A stretch of DNA of 64,000 nucleotides from Pantoea sp. Brub. Its GTDB lineage: Bacteria > Pseudomonadota > Gammaproteobacteria > Enterobacterales > Enterobacteriaceae. Positions 11,964 to 27,007 of this stretch are shown one piece after another. Numbering within the stretch: the first letter of the stretch is position 1; each line of letters opens with the position of its first letter. The translations under genes and the position numbers were made by a program. Below the pieces are notes generated by a model. That model was not told the origin of the DNA, ran no database searches, and saw only the letters and a program-made list of their open reading frames with translations. The stretch is from the NCBI GenBank assembly GCA_016642085.1, contig VOQV01000004.1:1-64000 (forward strand). Reading direction: 5' to 3'.

Positions 11964-13091
11964 TTATAAAATTAATTGTTCCATGATATTTTGATAAATT
12001 TTACTAAGTATTTGTAAATCAGATATATTAACACATTCATTGATTTTATGAATTGTATTATTTACTGGTCCTAATTCAATAATTTCAGCACCCATTAATG
12101 AAATAAATCTTCCATCTGATGTCCCTCCAGTTGTCGATAATTTTGGTATTATTTTAACATATCGTTTTACTGCTATTTTAACTGCTTCAACTAACTTTCC
12201 ATTTTTAGTTAAAAACGGTTGACCAGAAACTATCCACTTAATAGAATATTTAATTCTATATTTTAAAAGTAATATGTCAATGCGTTTTTGAATTATTTTA
12301 TCAGTTACCTCATTACTAAAACGAATATTAAATTGAATAAAAAGTTTAGAAGGAATAATATTATTAATTCCAATACCAGCCTTGATATTTGTAATTTGTA
12401 AAGTAGTAGGAGAAAAACAATTGTTTCCTTTATCCCAATCAATCTTTATTAATTCATTTAATATTTCTATTCCTTTATGTATTGGATTATTTGCTAAGTG
12501 AGGATAGGCAACATGACCTTGTATGCCATAAATAATTAAATTAGCAGTTATTGAACCTCTACGACCATTTTTTACTACATCTCCGATAGTTATATTACTA
12601 GTAGGTTCTCCTAAAATACAAAAATCTATATTTTCATTTTTTAACATAAGATGTTTGATGATCTGAAGAGTACCATGACATGCACTAGATTCTTCATCTG
12701 AAGTTATAAGAAAACCTAAACGACCACTATGATTTGGATACATACTAATAAATCTTTCAGCAGCTATAATCATAGAAGCTAAAGCACCTTTCATATCGGC
12801 AGCACCTCTGCCAAATAACATCCCATTATTAATAATTGGATAAAATGGTTCTGTTATCCAGTGCTTATTATCTCCAGGTGGAACAACATCAGTATGGCCA
12901 GCAAAAACTAATGTTTTTCCTGTATTGCGTGTCGCCCAAAAATTTTTTGTATCTTTATAATTTAATATTTCTATATCAAAACCAATCTCTTTGAGACGAG
13001 AAATTAAAATATCTTGACATCCAGCATCATTAGGACTTAAGGAAGGACAACGAATAAGTTGTTGAGTAAGTTTAACTATTGGACATAACAT
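11964..13091 (-). CDS. dapE: Succinyl-diaminopimelate desuccinylase DapE
   Basis: 375 aa; [18 protein letters not shown]..., [51 protein letters not shown]. Confidence 0.97.
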   Translation of the reverse strand: MLCPIVKLTQQLIRCPSLSPNDAGCQDILISRLKEIGFDIEILNYKDTKNFWATRNTGKTLVFAGHTDVVPPGDNKHWITEPFYPIINNGMLFGRGAADMKGALASMIIAAERFISMYPNHSGRLGFLITSDEESSACHGTLQIIKHLMLKNENIDFCILGEPTSNITIGDVVKNGRRGSITANLIIYGIQGHVAYPHLANNPIHKGIEILNELIKIDWDKGNNCFSPTTLQITNIKAGIGINNIIPSKLFIQFNIRFSNEVTDKIIQKRIDILLLKYRIKYSIKWIVSGQPFLTKNGKLVEAVKIAVKRYVKIIPKLSTTGGTSDGRFISLMGAEIIELGPVNNTIHKINECVNISDLQILSKIYQNIMEQLIL

Positions 13092-13616
13092 AATTGCATA
13101 TTGCCTATAATTATTTAATAATAATTAATTTAAGAAAATATTATTTCTATAAAATAAGATATTTATTATACAATTAAATCAATTGTAATAATAAAATATA
13201 AATATATAAGTTTGCTGAATTTAATAATGTTTGTTATTAAATAGCATTATATATTTTATAATACGTAATATTATTTAATATAAGAATATTTAACTATATT
13301 TCAAATCAACATTAAAACAATATCAGTTATTTATCATATATATAATAATGTGTTTAAATAACAAAATATTTATTTTTTAAATAAATTGTTAAATAAATAT
13401 ATTTTTGTACGGTAGCTTAAATATTTGTATATAATTATACTATTATAAAACATAATATTTAATTATTTTTTTAATGATATAAAAAAAACATTTTTATAGA
13501 TCTATATTTATATATTATATTATTTCTAAAATAATAATTATTATTATGAATGCTTATCTTATCATGATGTAATTCAATTAATCATCTTATTATTTTTTAA
13601 ATCTTTTTTATCTATG

Positions 13617-13654
13617 ATATTTTATACTATTATTTTAATAATAGTATAAAATAT
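13617..13654. repeat. 18-bp perfect hairpin in the dapE/ansP divergent intergenic region
   Basis: ATATTTTATACTATTATT-tt-AATAATAGTATAAAATAT read directly. Confidence 0.7.
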
Positions 13655-13952
13655 TACATAAAAATAGATATATATAATTTACTTAATGAATAATTTTTTG
13701 AAGAGTTATAAGCAACTTATAATTACATCTTAACAATATTATTTATTAATATTTGTTATTAGTTTATAACAAATTTAGTGTTTTTCATTACAAAGAAATA
13801 TAAATATACATGAAATTGTTTAATATTCACAATAATACTTTTAATTTATAAATATGTAATAATATACAAACACTAAAAACATCATATTCCTAATATTTTA
13901 ATATTAATATTTCAGTTGTAGTAATTAAAATTTAGGATAAATAGGAAAATAT

Positions 13953-15428
13953 ATGACATATAAAAAAAAACAAATCGAGAGAGATTCTGCAAAGAAACGT
14001 TGGTTAATTGCTCAAGATGCTGGTTATAATAAAGTCATCACTAGACGTCATGTACAAATGATTTCACTTGGAGGAGCTATAGGTACTGGTCTGTTTCTTG
14101 GTTCAGGAGAACGGTTACGAGCAGCAGGTCCATCTCTGATATTCATTTATTTAATATGTGGAATTTTTTCTTTTTTTATTTTACGTGCATTAGGTGAATT
14201 AGTTTTAAATCGCCCATCTAGTGGCAATTTTGTATCTTATGCTAGAGAATTTTTAGGAGAAAAAGCATCTTATATTGCAGGATGGATGTATTTTGTCAAT
14301 TGGGTTATGACAGGTATTGTTGATATTACTGCAGTAGCTCTCTATATGCAATATTGGAAAATATTTGATGGAATGCCTCAGTGGATTTTAGCACTTATTG
14401 CACTATCAGTTGTTGGCATCATGAATATGGTTGGTGTTAGATGGTTTGCTGAAATGGAATTTTGGTTTGCTTTAATTAAGGTATCAGCAATTGTAATATT
14501 TTTAATTTCTGGAGTTATATTCCTTGGTACTGGTAAACCTTTGGATGGACATGTTACTGGTTTTCATATAATAAAAGAATATGGGGGACTATTTCCTCAT
14601 GGTTTATTACCAGCATTTGTATTAATACAAGGTGTGGTATTTGCTTTTGCTTCAATTGAATTAGTTGGTACAGCAGCAGGAGAATGTAAAAATCCAAAAA
14701 TTATGTTACCAAAAGCAATTAATAGCGTAATATGGCGCATTACTTTATTTTATATAGGTTCCATAACATTATTATCACTTTTACTACCTTGGAATATGTA
14801 TAAATCTGATCAAAGTCCTTTTGTAACTTTCTTTTCTAAATTAGGAGTTCCATATATTTGTGGTATTATGAATTTAGTAGTATTAAGCGCAGCTTTATCT
14901 AGTATAAATTCTGGATTATATTCTACTGGACGAATTTTGCGTTCTATGTCTATGGGTGGATCAGCTCCTAAATTTATGTCAAAAATGAGTGCACAACAAG
15001 TTCCGTATGCTGGTATTGCTTTAACTATTGGAATCTATATAATAGGCGTATTATTAAATTATTTAGTTCCATCTAAAGTATTTGAAATTGTATTAAATTT
15101 TGCTTCTTTAGGTATACTTTCTTCTTGGACATTTATAATGTTATGTCAGATACGTCTAAGAAAAGCAATTAATGAAGGTAAAATAGATGATGTTAGTTGT
15201 AAATTGCCCGGTGCTCCATTCACTTCATGGTTAACTTTATTATTTTTATTTAGTGTACTTGCACTTATGGCTTTTGATTATCCAAACGGTACTTATACTG
15301 TTGCATGTGTTCCTTTCATATCTCTAATTCTAATGATAGGCTGGTTTGGTGTGCGCAAAAGAGTAAATTCAATATCTCAACAAGAATTAGATTTTTTACA
15401 TGCTAATGAAATTGATAAAAAAAAATAA
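13953..15428 (+). CDS. ansP: L-asparagine permease AnsP (APC family)
   Basis: 491 aa; MISLGGAIGTGLFLGSGERLRAAGPSLIFIYLICGIFSFFILRALGELVLNRPSSGNFVSYAREFLGEKASYIAGWMYFVNWVMTGIVDITAVALYMQYW closely resembles E. coli AnsP. Confidence 0.9.
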   Translation: MTYKKKQIERDSAKKRWLIAQDAGYNKVITRRHVQMISLGGAIGTGLFLGSGERLRAAGPSLIFIYLICGIFSFFILRALGELVLNRPSSGNFVSYAREFLGEKASYIAGWMYFVNWVMTGIVDITAVALYMQYWKIFDGMPQWILALIALSVVGIMNMVGVRWFAEMEFWFALIKVSAIVIFLISGVIFLGTGKPLDGHVTGFHIIKEYGGLFPHGLLPAFVLIQGVVFAFASIELVGTAAGECKNPKIMLPKAINSVIWRITLFYIGSITLLSLLLPWNMYKSDQSPFVTFFSKLGVPYICGIMNLVVLSAALSSINSGLYSTGRILRSMSMGGSAPKFMSKMSAQQVPYAGIALTIGIYIIGVLLNYLVPSKVFEIVLNFASLGILSSWTFIMLCQIRLRKAINEGKIDDVSCKLPGAPFTSWLTLLFLFSVLALMAFDYPNGTYTVACVPFISLILMIGWFGVRKRVNSISQQELDFLHANEIDKKK

Positions 15429-15501
15429 TATAATAATTGTATTGCTTGGGATATCAATAATGTATTTTATGAAATTTAAAATATTAATTTTAATGTTAAA
15501 T

Positions 15502-15538
15502 AATTTAAGTAATTATTATTGCAATAATTACTTAAATT
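15502..15538. terminator. Candidate bidirectional terminator between convergent ansP and talA
   Basis: AATTTAAGTAATTATT-attgc-AATAATTACTTAAATT, 16-bp perfect stem in the convergent gap; no strong T-run. Confidence 0.5.
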
Positions 15539-15609
15539 TATTTCTGTTCGTATAAAATATAAAATAAATTAGTAATTATTAATTAAATATTGAAAAATAT
15601 TATTTAGTG

Positions 15610-16560
15610 TTATAATTTTCTTGAAAGTTCTATTTCTAATTTATTTTGATCAATTGCAAATTGACAAATACCAGTAGATAATTTTTCTACAGCCATAAGA
15701 TTTTGGTTATGTTCCCAACGAAATTCGTCTTCAGTTAACTCTAATGGTTTAGGTAATTTTTCTTTTGCATATTTTAATTGACAATATATAGGTGTATTAT
15801 TGTGTTGTAACTGTTCTAAAAAAACTGGTGATATTGTTAGGTAATCACAACCAGATAATGCAATAATTTGTTCTATTTTTCGGAAGCTAGCACCCATTAT
15901 TATGGTATTATAAGAGTGTTGTTTATAGTAATAATAAATATTATAAACTGATTTTACTCCAGGATCTTTTTCTACTAAATAAGGTTTGATCGTACTGTGA
16001 ATATTATACCAATCATATATACGCCCTACAAATGGTGAAATTAAAAATACGTTTGCTTCTGCACAAGCACGTGCTTGTGCAAATGAAAAAATTAAGGTTA
16101 AGTTACATCTAATACCATCTTTTTCTAATTCTTTAGCTGCTTGAATGCCTTCCCAAGTTGACGCTAATTTAATTAGAACACGAGAATGATCAATGTCATG
16201 TTCTTTATATAAGTCAATTATTTTTCTTGCTTTATCAATACATTTATTTTTATTAAAAGATAATCTAACATCTATTTCAGTTGACACTGTTCCAGAAATA
16301 TTTTTTAATATTTCTATACCAATGTTTACAGATAATTTATCACTAGCATTAATAATTTTTTTTTCTTTAGTACCACCTTGTTTTTTAGCAAAATTAATTG
16401 CATCATCTACTAAATGTTTGTAAATATGAAAATTAAATGCTTGCAAAATAAGAGATGGATTAGTAGTAGAATGTTGAATATTATATTTTTTAATAAATTG
16501 AATGTCACTAGTATCTGCTACTACAGTAGTAAATTGTTTTAAACATTCTAATTGATTCAT
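15610..16560 (-). CDS. talA: Transaldolase
   Basis: [39 protein letters not shown]..., [43 protein letters not shown]; divergent to maeB as talA is adjacent to maeB in E. coli. Start set at MNQLE; the ORF track extends further upstream. Confidence 0.94.
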   Translation of the reverse strand: MNQLECLKQFTTVVADTSDIQFIKKYNIQHSTTNPSLILQAFNFHIYKHLVDDAINFAKKQGGTKEKKIINASDKLSVNIGIEILKNISGTVSTEIDVRLSFNKNKCIDKARKIIDLYKEHDIDHSRVLIKLASTWEGIQAAKELEKDGIRCNLTLIFSFAQARACAEANVFLISPFVGRIYDWYNIHSTIKPYLVEKDPGVKSVYNIYYYYKQHSYNTIIMGASFRKIEQIIALSGCDYLTISPVFLEQLQHNNTPIYCQLKYAKEKLPKPLELTEDEFRWEHNQNLMAVEKLSTGICQFAIDQNKLEIELSRKL

Positions 16561-16763
16561 TTTCACACTCCATGAATTATTGGAAAATAAATAATAAATT
16601 ATACTGTAAATAAAATTGCATAAAAAATATTTTTTTAATTGTTTATATAAATATTGTAATATTAAATTAATATTCATTATGTTTTTTATACATTTGATTA
16701 TATTATTAATTTATTTAATTTTAAATTTAGCAAATTTATATTTATTATAATTAGGATTCCAAA

Positions 16764-19043
16764 ATGGATGACAAGTTAAAAACAAGTTCATTGAATTTTC
16801 ATCAATATCCAATACCTGGAAAAATTAAAGTATGTCCAACTAAACCTTTAGCAACACAACGTGACTTAGCTTTAGCTTATTCACCTGGAGTAGCTGCACC
16901 TTGCTTAGAAATAGCATCTAATCCATTAGCAACATATAAATATACTGCTCGAGGTAATTTGGTAGCAGTAATATCTAATGGTTCTGCAGTGTTAGGTCTA
17001 GGCAATATTGGTGCTATGGCTGCCAAACCTGTTATGGAAGGGAAAGGTGTTTTATTTAAAAAATTTGCTGGTATAGATGTATTCGATTTAGAGATAAATG
17101 AAACAAATCCAGATAAAATAATTGATATAATTTCTTCTTTAGAACCTACTTTTGGTGGAATTAACTTAGAAGATATAAAAGCACCAGAATGCTTTTATAT
17201 AGAAAAACAATTACGTCAACGAATGAATATTCCAGTATTTCATGATGATCAACACGGAACAGCAATTATTTGCACAGCAGCTGTTATAAATGGTTTATAT
17301 ATAGTTAATAAATCTATCGATAATGTAAAATTAGTAGTTTCTGGCGCAGGGGCATCAGCTATTGCTTGTCTTAATCTTTTAGTAGCATTAGGAATGCTTA
17401 AAAGTAATATACAAGTATGTGATTCTAAAGGTTTAATTTATATTGGTCGTGAAACAAATATGGTTTCTAGTAAAATGGCCTATGCTGTTCAAGATACTGG
17501 CAAAAGAACTTTAGAAGATATAATCGAAGGTGCAGATATATTTCTTGGTTGCTCAGGTCCAAAAATATTAACAGCAAATATGATTAAGAAAATGGCAAAC
17601 AAACCATTAATATTAGCTTTAGCAAATCCAGAACCAGAAATTATGCCTAAATTAGCTAAACAAACACGACCAGATGCAATTATTTGTACAGGTCGGTCAG
17701 ATTTTCCTAATCAAGTAAATAATGTTTTATGTTTTCCTTTTATTTTTCGTGGAGCATTGGATGTTGGAGCAACAACTATTAATGAAGATATGAAATTGGC
17801 TGCAGTACATGCAATTGCAAATCTTGCTAAAGCTGAACAGAGCGATGTAGTAGCATCAGCTTATGAAGATCAAGATCTTAATTTCGGTCCAGAATATATA
17901 ATTCCTAAGCCTTTCGATCCTCGGTTAATTGTAGAAATAGCTCCTGCTGTTGCTAAAGCGGCTATTAAATCTGGAGTTGCTACACGTCCTATCAAAGATT
18001 TTGATTCATATCGAGAACATCTTACTGCATTTGTTTATAAAACAAGTTTATTTATGAAACCGATATTTTCTCAAGCACGTAAAGATCCCAAACGAATAGT
18101 ATTGGCAGAGGGAGAAGAACCACGGATATTACATGCTACTCAAGAATTAATTACTCTCGGACTTGCAAAGCCTATTTTGATTGGTAGACCTAATGTTATT
18201 TTAATGAGAATACAAAAACAAGGTTTAAAGATTGAAGTAAATAGAGATTTTGAAATAGTTAATAATGAATCAGATTCTCGTTTTACAATGTATTGGAATG
18301 AATATTATCAAATAATGAAAAGACGTGGTATTACTCAAGAACAAGCAAAACGTAGTGTAATTGGAAATCCAACTTTAATTGGAACTATTATGCTCCATCG
18401 TGGAGAAGCAGATGCTTTAATTTGTGGTACTATAGGAGATTATAAAGAACATTATAATATCATAGAGAGAATACTTGGTTTAAAAAATAATATTACAGTA
18501 TCAGGTGCATTAAATGCTTTAATGTTACCAACCGGTAATACTTTTATCGCTGATACTTATGTAAATGACGATCCTAGTGCAGAACAATTAGCAGATATAA
18601 CTTTAATGGCTGCTGAAACGGTAAGACGTTTTGGTATAGAACCTCGCATAGCTTTGCTATCACATTCCAGTTTTGGTACTTCACATTCTATTGGAGCAAA
18701 AAAGATGCGTAAAGTATTAAAAATTGTTCAAAAAAGAGCATCTTTTTTAGAAATTGATGGTGAAATGCATGGCGATGCAGCTCTTTCTGAAAGCATACGT
18801 TATAAATTAATGCCTGATAGTCCACTGAAAGGTAGTGCAAATTTATTAATTATGCCTAATGTTGAAGCTGCTCGTATTAGTTATAATTTATTGCGCATTT
18901 CATGTTCTGAAGGTATCACAGTAGGTCCTGTTTTAATGGGTATTAAAAAACCTGCACATATACTTACAACTGTTTCTTCTGTAAGAAGCATTGTTAATAT
19001 GGTAGCATTAGCAGTTGTGGAAGCTCAAACAAATCTTTTTTAA
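16764..19043 (+). CDS. maeB: NADP-dependent malic enzyme MaeB with C-terminal phosphotransacetylase-like domain
   Basis: 759 aa; [50 protein letters not shown]..., [23 protein letters not shown], then PTA-like [19 protein letters not shown]. Confidence 0.97.
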   Translation: MDDKLKTSSLNFHQYPIPGKIKVCPTKPLATQRDLALAYSPGVAAPCLEIASNPLATYKYTARGNLVAVISNGSAVLGLGNIGAMAAKPVMEGKGVLFKKFAGIDVFDLEINETNPDKIIDIISSLEPTFGGINLEDIKAPECFYIEKQLRQRMNIPVFHDDQHGTAIICTAAVINGLYIVNKSIDNVKLVVSGAGASAIACLNLLVALGMLKSNIQVCDSKGLIYIGRETNMVSSKMAYAVQDTGKRTLEDIIEGADIFLGCSGPKILTANMIKKMANKPLILALANPEPEIMPKLAKQTRPDAIICTGRSDFPNQVNNVLCFPFIFRGALDVGATTINEDMKLAAVHAIANLAKAEQSDVVASAYEDQDLNFGPEYIIPKPFDPRLIVEIAPAVAKAAIKSGVATRPIKDFDSYREHLTAFVYKTSLFMKPIFSQARKDPKRIVLAEGEEPRILHATQELITLGLAKPILIGRPNVILMRIQKQGLKIEVNRDFEIVNNESDSRFTMYWNEYYQIMKRRGITQEQAKRSVIGNPTLIGTIMLHRGEADALICGTIGDYKEHYNIIERILGLKNNITVSGALNALMLPTGNTFIADTYVNDDPSAEQLADITLMAAETVRRFGIEPRIALLSHSSFGTSHSIGAKKMRKVLKIVQKRASFLEIDGEMHGDAALSESIRYKLMPDSPLKGSANLLIMPNVEAARISYNLLRISCSEGITVGPVLMGIKKPAHILTTVSSVRSIVNMVALAVVEAQTNLF

Positions 19044-19193
19044 TTGCTAATTCAATTAATGTTAATAATAATTACTATATTATTCTATTTTTAATAAATG
19101 GCAATTTTTCATACAAGAAAATTTTATTTTCTTGATGAAATGTTGTATATTTTATTTAAATTGACTAATGAAATATATGTTATCATATGATGC

Positions 19194-19221
19194 GATAACG
19201 GTATACAACCGTTATCTTTTT
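19194..19221 (+). terminator. Rho-independent terminator downstream of maeB
   Basis: GATAACGG-tatacaa-CCGTTATC-TTTTT, 8-bp stem with T5 tail. Confidence 0.7.
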
Positions 19222-19229
19222 ATAGGAAT

Positions 19230-19736
19230 TTATTTTAGATTGATTTTAATTATAGGTGTTTTTCCTATTGTGACATTGCCAGATAATTTTATTATTTCTT
19301 TTATTGCATCCATGTTAGAAATTACTATTGGAGTTAAAATAGATTTTGCTTTTTTTTCTAAAAGTGCTAAATCAAATTCAATTATAGTATCACCTATATT
19401 AACTTTTTGACCTTCTTTAGCTATTCTTTTAAACCCTTCACCTTTTAATTCTACAGTATCAATTCCAAAATGAACAAATAATTCAATACCATTTTTAGAT
19501 TTCATTGAAAAAGCATGATTAGTTTTAAAAATTTTTCCAATAGTTCCTTCAATAGGAGCAACTATTTGATGTCCAATAGGATCTATTGCTATTCCATCAC
19601 CTACAATTTTTTCAGCAAAGACTGCATCTGGTACATCCTCTATGTTAATAATTTTACCAGATAAAGGAGCAATAATTTCAATCATTTTATCTATTGGTTT
19701 TTCACCATTACCAAAAAGTTTAGAAAACAAACCCAT
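19230..19736 (-). CDS. crr: PTS glucose-specific EIIA component (Crr)
   Basis: 168 aa; [10 protein letters not shown]..., [47 protein letters not shown]. Confidence 0.97.
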   Translation of the reverse strand: MGLFSKLFGNGEKPIDKMIEIIAPLSGKIINIEDVPDAVFAEKIVGDGIAIDPIGHQIVAPIEGTIGKIFKTNHAFSMKSKNGIELFVHFGIDTVELKGEGFKRIAKEGQKVNIGDTIIEFDLALLEKKAKSILTPIVISNMDAIKEIIKLSGNVTIGKTPIIKINLK

Positions 19737-19771
19737 AATTTTTCTCCTAATCTGTAGTATGAATTAAATAT

Positions 19772-21550
19772 TTAATGGTTTTCATAAAGAGTTTTTTCTT
19801 TAATAAATTTATTAACTAAATTTATTAAATCTTCTGTTGTAGGTTGATCTAAAGCTAATTTTGCTAATAATTTAACATCTGAAAAATTGGTATTACGAAT
19901 AATTTTTTTGATTTTGGGAATGAAAGTAGCACTCATACTAAATTCATCTAATCCCATTCCTAATAATAATAATGTAGCTCTTTCATCACTTGCAAGTTCA
20001 CCACACATACTAGTTAATTTACCTTCTGCATGAGATGCATCTATTACTTTTTTTATCAAATTTAGCACTGAAGGTGACATAGGATTATAAAGATGTGCTA
20101 TTAAATCATTGCCTCTATCAACTGCTAAAGTATATTGGGTTAAATCATTTGTTCCAATGCTAAAAAAATCTACTTCTTTTGCTAAATGATTTGCAATTAC
20201 TGTAGATGCTGGTGTTTCAATCATAATACCAATTTCAATTTTTTCATTAAAATTTTTACCTTCCATACGTAATTGTGATTTTAAAAAATTCATTTCTAAT
20301 TTTAAGTTACGTATTTCTTCAACAGAAATAATCATGGGAAACATAATTTTTAATTTACCAAAAACAGAAGCACGTAACATTGCACGTAATTGTGTATGTA
20401 AAATTTCTTTTTTATCTATTAAAATACGTATTGCCCGCCAACCGAGAAATGGATTGTCTTCTTTAGGTAAATTCATATAAGGTAATTGTTTATCACCACC
20501 TATATCCATAGTTCTGACTATAACTGTTTTATTTTTCATAGTTTCTATTATAGATTTATATTCCTGAAATTGTTCCTCTTCACTTGGTGGTGTATTACGA
20601 TTCATAAATAAAAATTCAGTGCGATAGAGTCCAATACCTGTTGCTCCATTGTTTTTTGCAATCATTACATCATTTAAATTACTGATATTAGCCCATATTT
20701 TAACCTGATGTCCATCTAAAGTTATTGCTGGTAATGTTTTTAATGTAATTAATTCCTTTTTCTCACTTAAATATTTTAGCTGAGATATTTTTAATTTTTC
20801 ATAAATATTTTTTGTAGGATTTATATAAATAACATTATTTATAGCATCAAGAATGATAAAATCATGATTTTTAATATACACAGTAGAATTTCCTGTGCCT
20901 ACAATAGATGGAATTTCAAGAGAACGTGTCATAATAGCAGTATGAGAAGTCATACCACCTAAATCAGTAATTAAACCTAATACTGTATTCAAATTTAATT
21001 GCAATATTTCAGATGGAGTTAAATCTTTAGCTATTAAAATAGACTTATTTGGTATTTTATTTAAATTTAAAACACTTAGATTTAAAATGTTTTTTAATAG
21101 ACGAGTATTAATATCTTTTATATCTAAAATACGTTCTTTGAGGTATTCATCTTCTATGTGCTCTAAAGACTGTATTTGATGTTTCATTACTGAATCTACA
21201 GCTGCATCTGCAGTAAAATATTTTACTTTAATCAGGTTAATAATTTCTTTTTCTAATTCTTCATCTTCTAATAATACAATATGTCCTTCAAAAATATCTG
21301 ATTCAGATTTTCCTATAGATTTATTTGCTTTAATTTTGATTTCTTCTAGCTGTTTTATCGTTTTATTACGTCCATGGAAAAATGATTTTATTTCTTTTTC
21401 AATTTGATCTTCATGAATTTTATTATTATTAATAACAATATTATTTTCTTTAATTAATAATGCATTACCAAAAGCAATTCCTGGTGATACTATTATACCG
21501 GAAATTTTGTTTATACCTTCACAATCACGATTTTGAATATTTTTTTTCAT
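19772..21550 (-). CDS. ptsI: PTS enzyme I (PtsI)
   Basis: 592 aa; [69 protein letters not shown]. Confidence 0.97.
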   Translation of the reverse strand: MKKNIQNRDCEGINKISGIIVSPGIAFGNALLIKENNIVINNNKIHEDQIEKEIKSFFHGRNKTIKQLEEIKIKANKSIGKSESDIFEGHIVLLEDEELEKEIINLIKVKYFTADAAVDSVMKHQIQSLEHIEDEYLKERILDIKDINTRLLKNILNLSVLNLNKIPNKSILIAKDLTPSEILQLNLNTVLGLITDLGGMTSHTAIMTRSLEIPSIVGTGNSTVYIKNHDFIILDAINNVIYINPTKNIYEKLKISQLKYLSEKKELITLKTLPAITLDGHQVKIWANISNLNDVMIAKNNGATGIGLYRTEFLFMNRNTPPSEEEQFQEYKSIIETMKNKTVIVRTMDIGGDKQLPYMNLPKEDNPFLGWRAIRILIDKKEILHTQLRAMLRASVFGKLKIMFPMIISVEEIRNLKLEMNFLKSQLRMEGKNFNEKIEIGIMIETPASTVIANHLAKEVDFFSIGTNDLTQYTLAVDRGNDLIAHLYNPMSPSVLNLIKKVIDASHAEGKLTSMCGELASDERATLLLLGMGLDEFSMSATFIPKIKKIIRNTNFSDVKLLAKLALDQPTTEDLINLVNKFIKEKTLYENH

Positions 21551-21666
21551 ATTTTACACTTTATTTTCATGATATCTCTTCTAATAAAAAACATATAGAT
21601 TAATTATAATTTCGGTTATTTATAATGAATTACTGATATCAATAATCATAAAAATAATATTGATTA

Positions 21667-21924
21667 TTATTTCTTTTCAGATATGAATTTAGTTAAAGAT
21701 TCAATTGCTTCTTTTTCATCTATTCCATCTGCAGAAAGAATGATATTAGTCCCATATGTTAATCCTAAAGTTTGAATCTTAAATAGGCTTTTTGCATTTA
21801 CTGATTTACCTTCAGAAGTAATAGTTATTTCAGATTGAAAAGTTTTTGCTTTTTTAACAAATTGTGCAGCTGGTCTTGTATGTAAACCATGTAATAAGTT
21901 AATAGTCATTTCCTGTTGGAACAT
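21667..21924 (-). CDS. ptsH: PTS phosphocarrier HPr (PtsH)
   Basis: 85 aa; [55 protein letters not shown]. Confidence 0.97.
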   Translation of the reverse strand: MFQQEMTINLLHGLHTRPAAQFVKKAKTFQSEITITSEGKSVNAKSLFKIQTLGLTYGTNIILSADGIDEKEAIESLTKFISEKK

Positions 21925-22221
21925 TTTATTTCCTTAACGTTATTAATTTCTTACTATCAATAAATAAATATAAAGTATTATCATAATTTTAACTAATTTA
22001 GATATATTTATATGTAAGTTTATCTAAATTTTTAAACAAGAATTTTTTTGATTTTATAAAATATTCTTCAGATATGTTAATATTATTTTGGTATTAAAAC
22101 TATGATTAAATAATACTAAAAAAATTACCTAACTAAATGTAATTAACAGCTAAAATATTTTAACAAAAACATTAAAGTAAATAATAAAATATCATTTTAT
22201 ATAATTCATTCAATATGGTAA

Positions 22222-23193
22222 TTATTGCCTGAGTTCTTTTTCAGTAAACATGCCAGAAAATAATATAGTACTTAAATAACGCTCCCCTGAAGATGGTAAA
22301 ATAACAACAATATTTTTATTATAATAATTATTGTTATTCTGTAATTTTAATGCAGCTGCTACAGCAGCTCCTGAAGAAATACCGGCTAAAATACCTTCGT
22401 TTGCCATTAATTTACGTGCTATTTTTATAGACTCATCATGAGAAACTGTAATAACTTTATCAATCATACTTAAATCAAGGTTATTTGGAATAAATCCAGC
22501 ACCTATTCCTTGAATTTTATGTGGACCTGGTTTTATCTTTTTACCAGCCAAAGTTTGTGTAATAACTTGTGAATCACTTGGTTCAACTGCAACAGAAATT
22601 AAATTCTTATTTCCTTGAATATTTTTAATATACCTACTAACTCCTGTTATAGTACCACCAGTTCCAACTCCTGCTACGAATATATCTATATTACCATTCA
22701 TATCGTTCCAAATTTCTGGACCAGTAGTTTTTTCATGGATTTCTGGATTTGCTGGATTACTAAATTGTTGCAGTAATATATGTTCATTTGGACTGCTTGC
22801 AATGATTTCTTCTGCTCTTAAAATGGCTCCTTTCATGCCTAGTGCTCCCTCTGTTAATTCAAGTTTAGCACCTAAAGCTTTTAATAATTTACGACGCTCA
22901 ATAGACATAGTTTTTGGCATAGTTAGAATTAACCTATACCCTCTAGCTGCGGCAACATATGCTAATGCGATACCTGTATTACCGCTAGTTGGTTCTACTA
23001 ATGTAACATTAGAATTTAGTATACCACGTTTTTCTGCATCCCAAATCATATTAGCACCTATGCGACATTTAACACTAAAACTAGGATTTCTGGATTCTAT
23101 CTTTACAAAAATACGATTGTATCCCATTGTATTTAATTGTACTAATGGCGTATTTCCAATTGTAAAAGAATTATCTCTATAAAAATTTTTCAT
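22222..23193 (-). CDS. cysK: Cysteine synthase A
   Basis: 323 aa; [56 protein letters not shown]; clustered with pts genes as in E. coli. Confidence 0.96.
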   Translation of the reverse strand: MKNFYRDNSFTIGNTPLVQLNTMGYNRIFVKIESRNPSFSVKCRIGANMIWDAEKRGILNSNVTLVEPTSGNTGIALAYVAAARGYRLILTMPKTMSIERRKLLKALGAKLELTEGALGMKGAILRAEEIIASSPNEHILLQQFSNPANPEIHEKTTGPEIWNDMNGNIDIFVAGVGTGGTITGVSRYIKNIQGNKNLISVAVEPSDSQVITQTLAGKKIKPGPHKIQGIGAGFIPNNLDLSMIDKVITVSHDESIKIARKLMANEGILAGISSGAAVAAALKLQNNNNYYNKNIVVILPSSGERYLSTILFSGMFTEKELRQ

Positions 23194-23768
23194 ATTTTAT
23201 GATTGTGATTTTATTAAAATTATTCAGCTATAACGACATTTTAATATATCTTTTATATTTATATACTGAAGTAAAGAAATTGCATATATATATTCTTTTG
23301 TATATATAAAGCAAATTAATTATTTGTATGGTGTATATAAAAACATTCTGAAAATATATACTTATATAATATACATGTATATAATTTTATGTATATAAAT
23401 CTTATATTTAATTCATTAGTTATATGTTAAAATTTAAATAATAGATAATATATGCTATATTAGTATTTGACAAAATGTATTATTTTAAATTTTATTGTTT
23501 ATAATTCTACATCAAGCACAATTAAAACATACAAATTTACTATTATGAATAATATATTTCACATTATTATCGATGCTATTTTAAAAAAATTTGTACATAT
23601 TTGAAATATATTGTCATTAATATGCATGTGTTTTCACTAAATTGTTTTAACATATTATATGTCTATTAAAAGTTAAATTGTCATCTAATAAAACATTAAG
23701 CAATGCTATATCTTTGCATACGTTTAAAATAGCCAATATAAATAGAAATGTTACATTAAAATATATAA

Positions 23769-25820
<2,052 letters not shown>

Positions 25821-25869
25821 TAATTTATTTTAATGATGATATGAATATTTATAATAGTTTATAATTATA

Positions 25870-26802
25870 TTATTGATTTTTATAATATCTAGCAATATGA
25901 GAACATACGATTATTTGAAGTTGGTGAAATATCATTAAAGGTAAAATAATCATGCCTACTGAATTACTAGGAAATAGAATACTGGCCATTGGTATGCCAT
26001 TTATTAAACTTTTTTTAGATCCGCAAAATAGTACTACTATTCTATCAGCTTTGTTTAATTTTAATATGTACGTAAATAAGTAATTAATACACAACACAGA
26101 AATTAAAAGAACAGTGCAACTTAATAAAATCCATAACAAAGTTATTATCCCTGCACTACTCCACATGCCATCAACTACTGCTTTACTAAAAGAAGAATAT
26201 ATTATTAATAAAATTGATATTTGATCTACTTTATTAAGTAAACTATTATTTTTTTTTATCCAATTTAATATATAAGGACGAAATATATGTCCCAATAAAA
26301 ATGGTATTAATAATTGTGCTATAATTTTACTAATTTGATTAAGTACTGTAAATGATATATTACTTTTAATATTAAATAATATATAGACAAGCAAAGGAGA
26401 AATAAAGACACCTAATATGCTTGAAGTAGATGCACTACATATAGCAGCTGCAACATTACCTCCTGATACAGAAGTAAACGCAATTGCCGACTGTACTGTA
26501 GCTGGCATAATACACAAATAAAGAAATCCAGCATAAAGTTCTTTGCTAATATTTATTGGTTGAAAACTTAATATAATTATTCCTAAAATAGGGAACAGTA
26601 TAAATGTACTACATAAAATCCATAAATGAAGTTTCCAATCTTTAGCACCTAAAATAATTTTTTTACGTGATAATTTAGCACCATATAAAAAAAATAAAAT
26701 AGAAATAAATATTGTAGACAAAGCTTCAAATATATTAGCAAAATTACCTTTTATAGGTATAACAAAAGCTAATAAAATAGTTAAGATAAATTTAATGATC
26801 AT
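25870..26802 (-). CDS. yfeH: Bile acid:sodium symporter (BASS/SBF)-family transporter, YfeH-like
   Basis: 310 aa multi-TM; CIMPATVQSAIAFTSVSGGNVAAAICSASTSSILGVFISPLL; E. coli yfeH is near ligA/gltX. Confidence 0.75.
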   Translation of the reverse strand: MIIKFILTILLAFVIPIKGNFANIFEALSTIFISILFFLYGAKLSRKKIILGAKDWKLHLWILCSTFILFPILGIIILSFQPINISKELYAGFLYLCIMPATVQSAIAFTSVSGGNVAAAICSASTSSILGVFISPLLVYILFNIKSNISFTVLNQISKIIAQLLIPFLLGHIFRPYILNWIKKNNSLLNKVDQISILLIIYSSFSKAVVDGMWSSAGIITLLWILLSCTVLLISVLCINYLFTYILKLNKADRIVVLFCGSKKSLINGIPMASILFPSNSVGMIILPLMIFHQLQIIVCSHIARYYKNQ

Positions 26803-27007
26803 TAGATCAAGTCAATGCGTATAAATCCCATTTTGAGAATCCAATCAAAAATATGTTATGACAATTAAAATAAAATAATAATTGGCAATATAAAAATATT
26901 TATTTTTGATTCATCTGATTAATTTATAATTTTATATTTAAAAATAACATGAGTTTATATATTATCTAATTTCGATTGAAATACACTTCATTATTTAATG
27001 ATAATGA

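Noticed and set aside
16561-16677. N-terminal extension of talA in the ORF track
   Set aside because: Homology begins at [16 protein letters not shown]; upstream residues are low-complexity AT-rich translation.
19168-19410. 80-aa + strand ORF at the crr 3' end
   Set aside because: Overlaps crr antisense and the maeB terminator hairpin; not credible as a gene.
22802-23182. 126-aa ORF antisense to cysK
   Set aside because: Long only because cysK codon usage leaves the opposite strand open; no family recognised.
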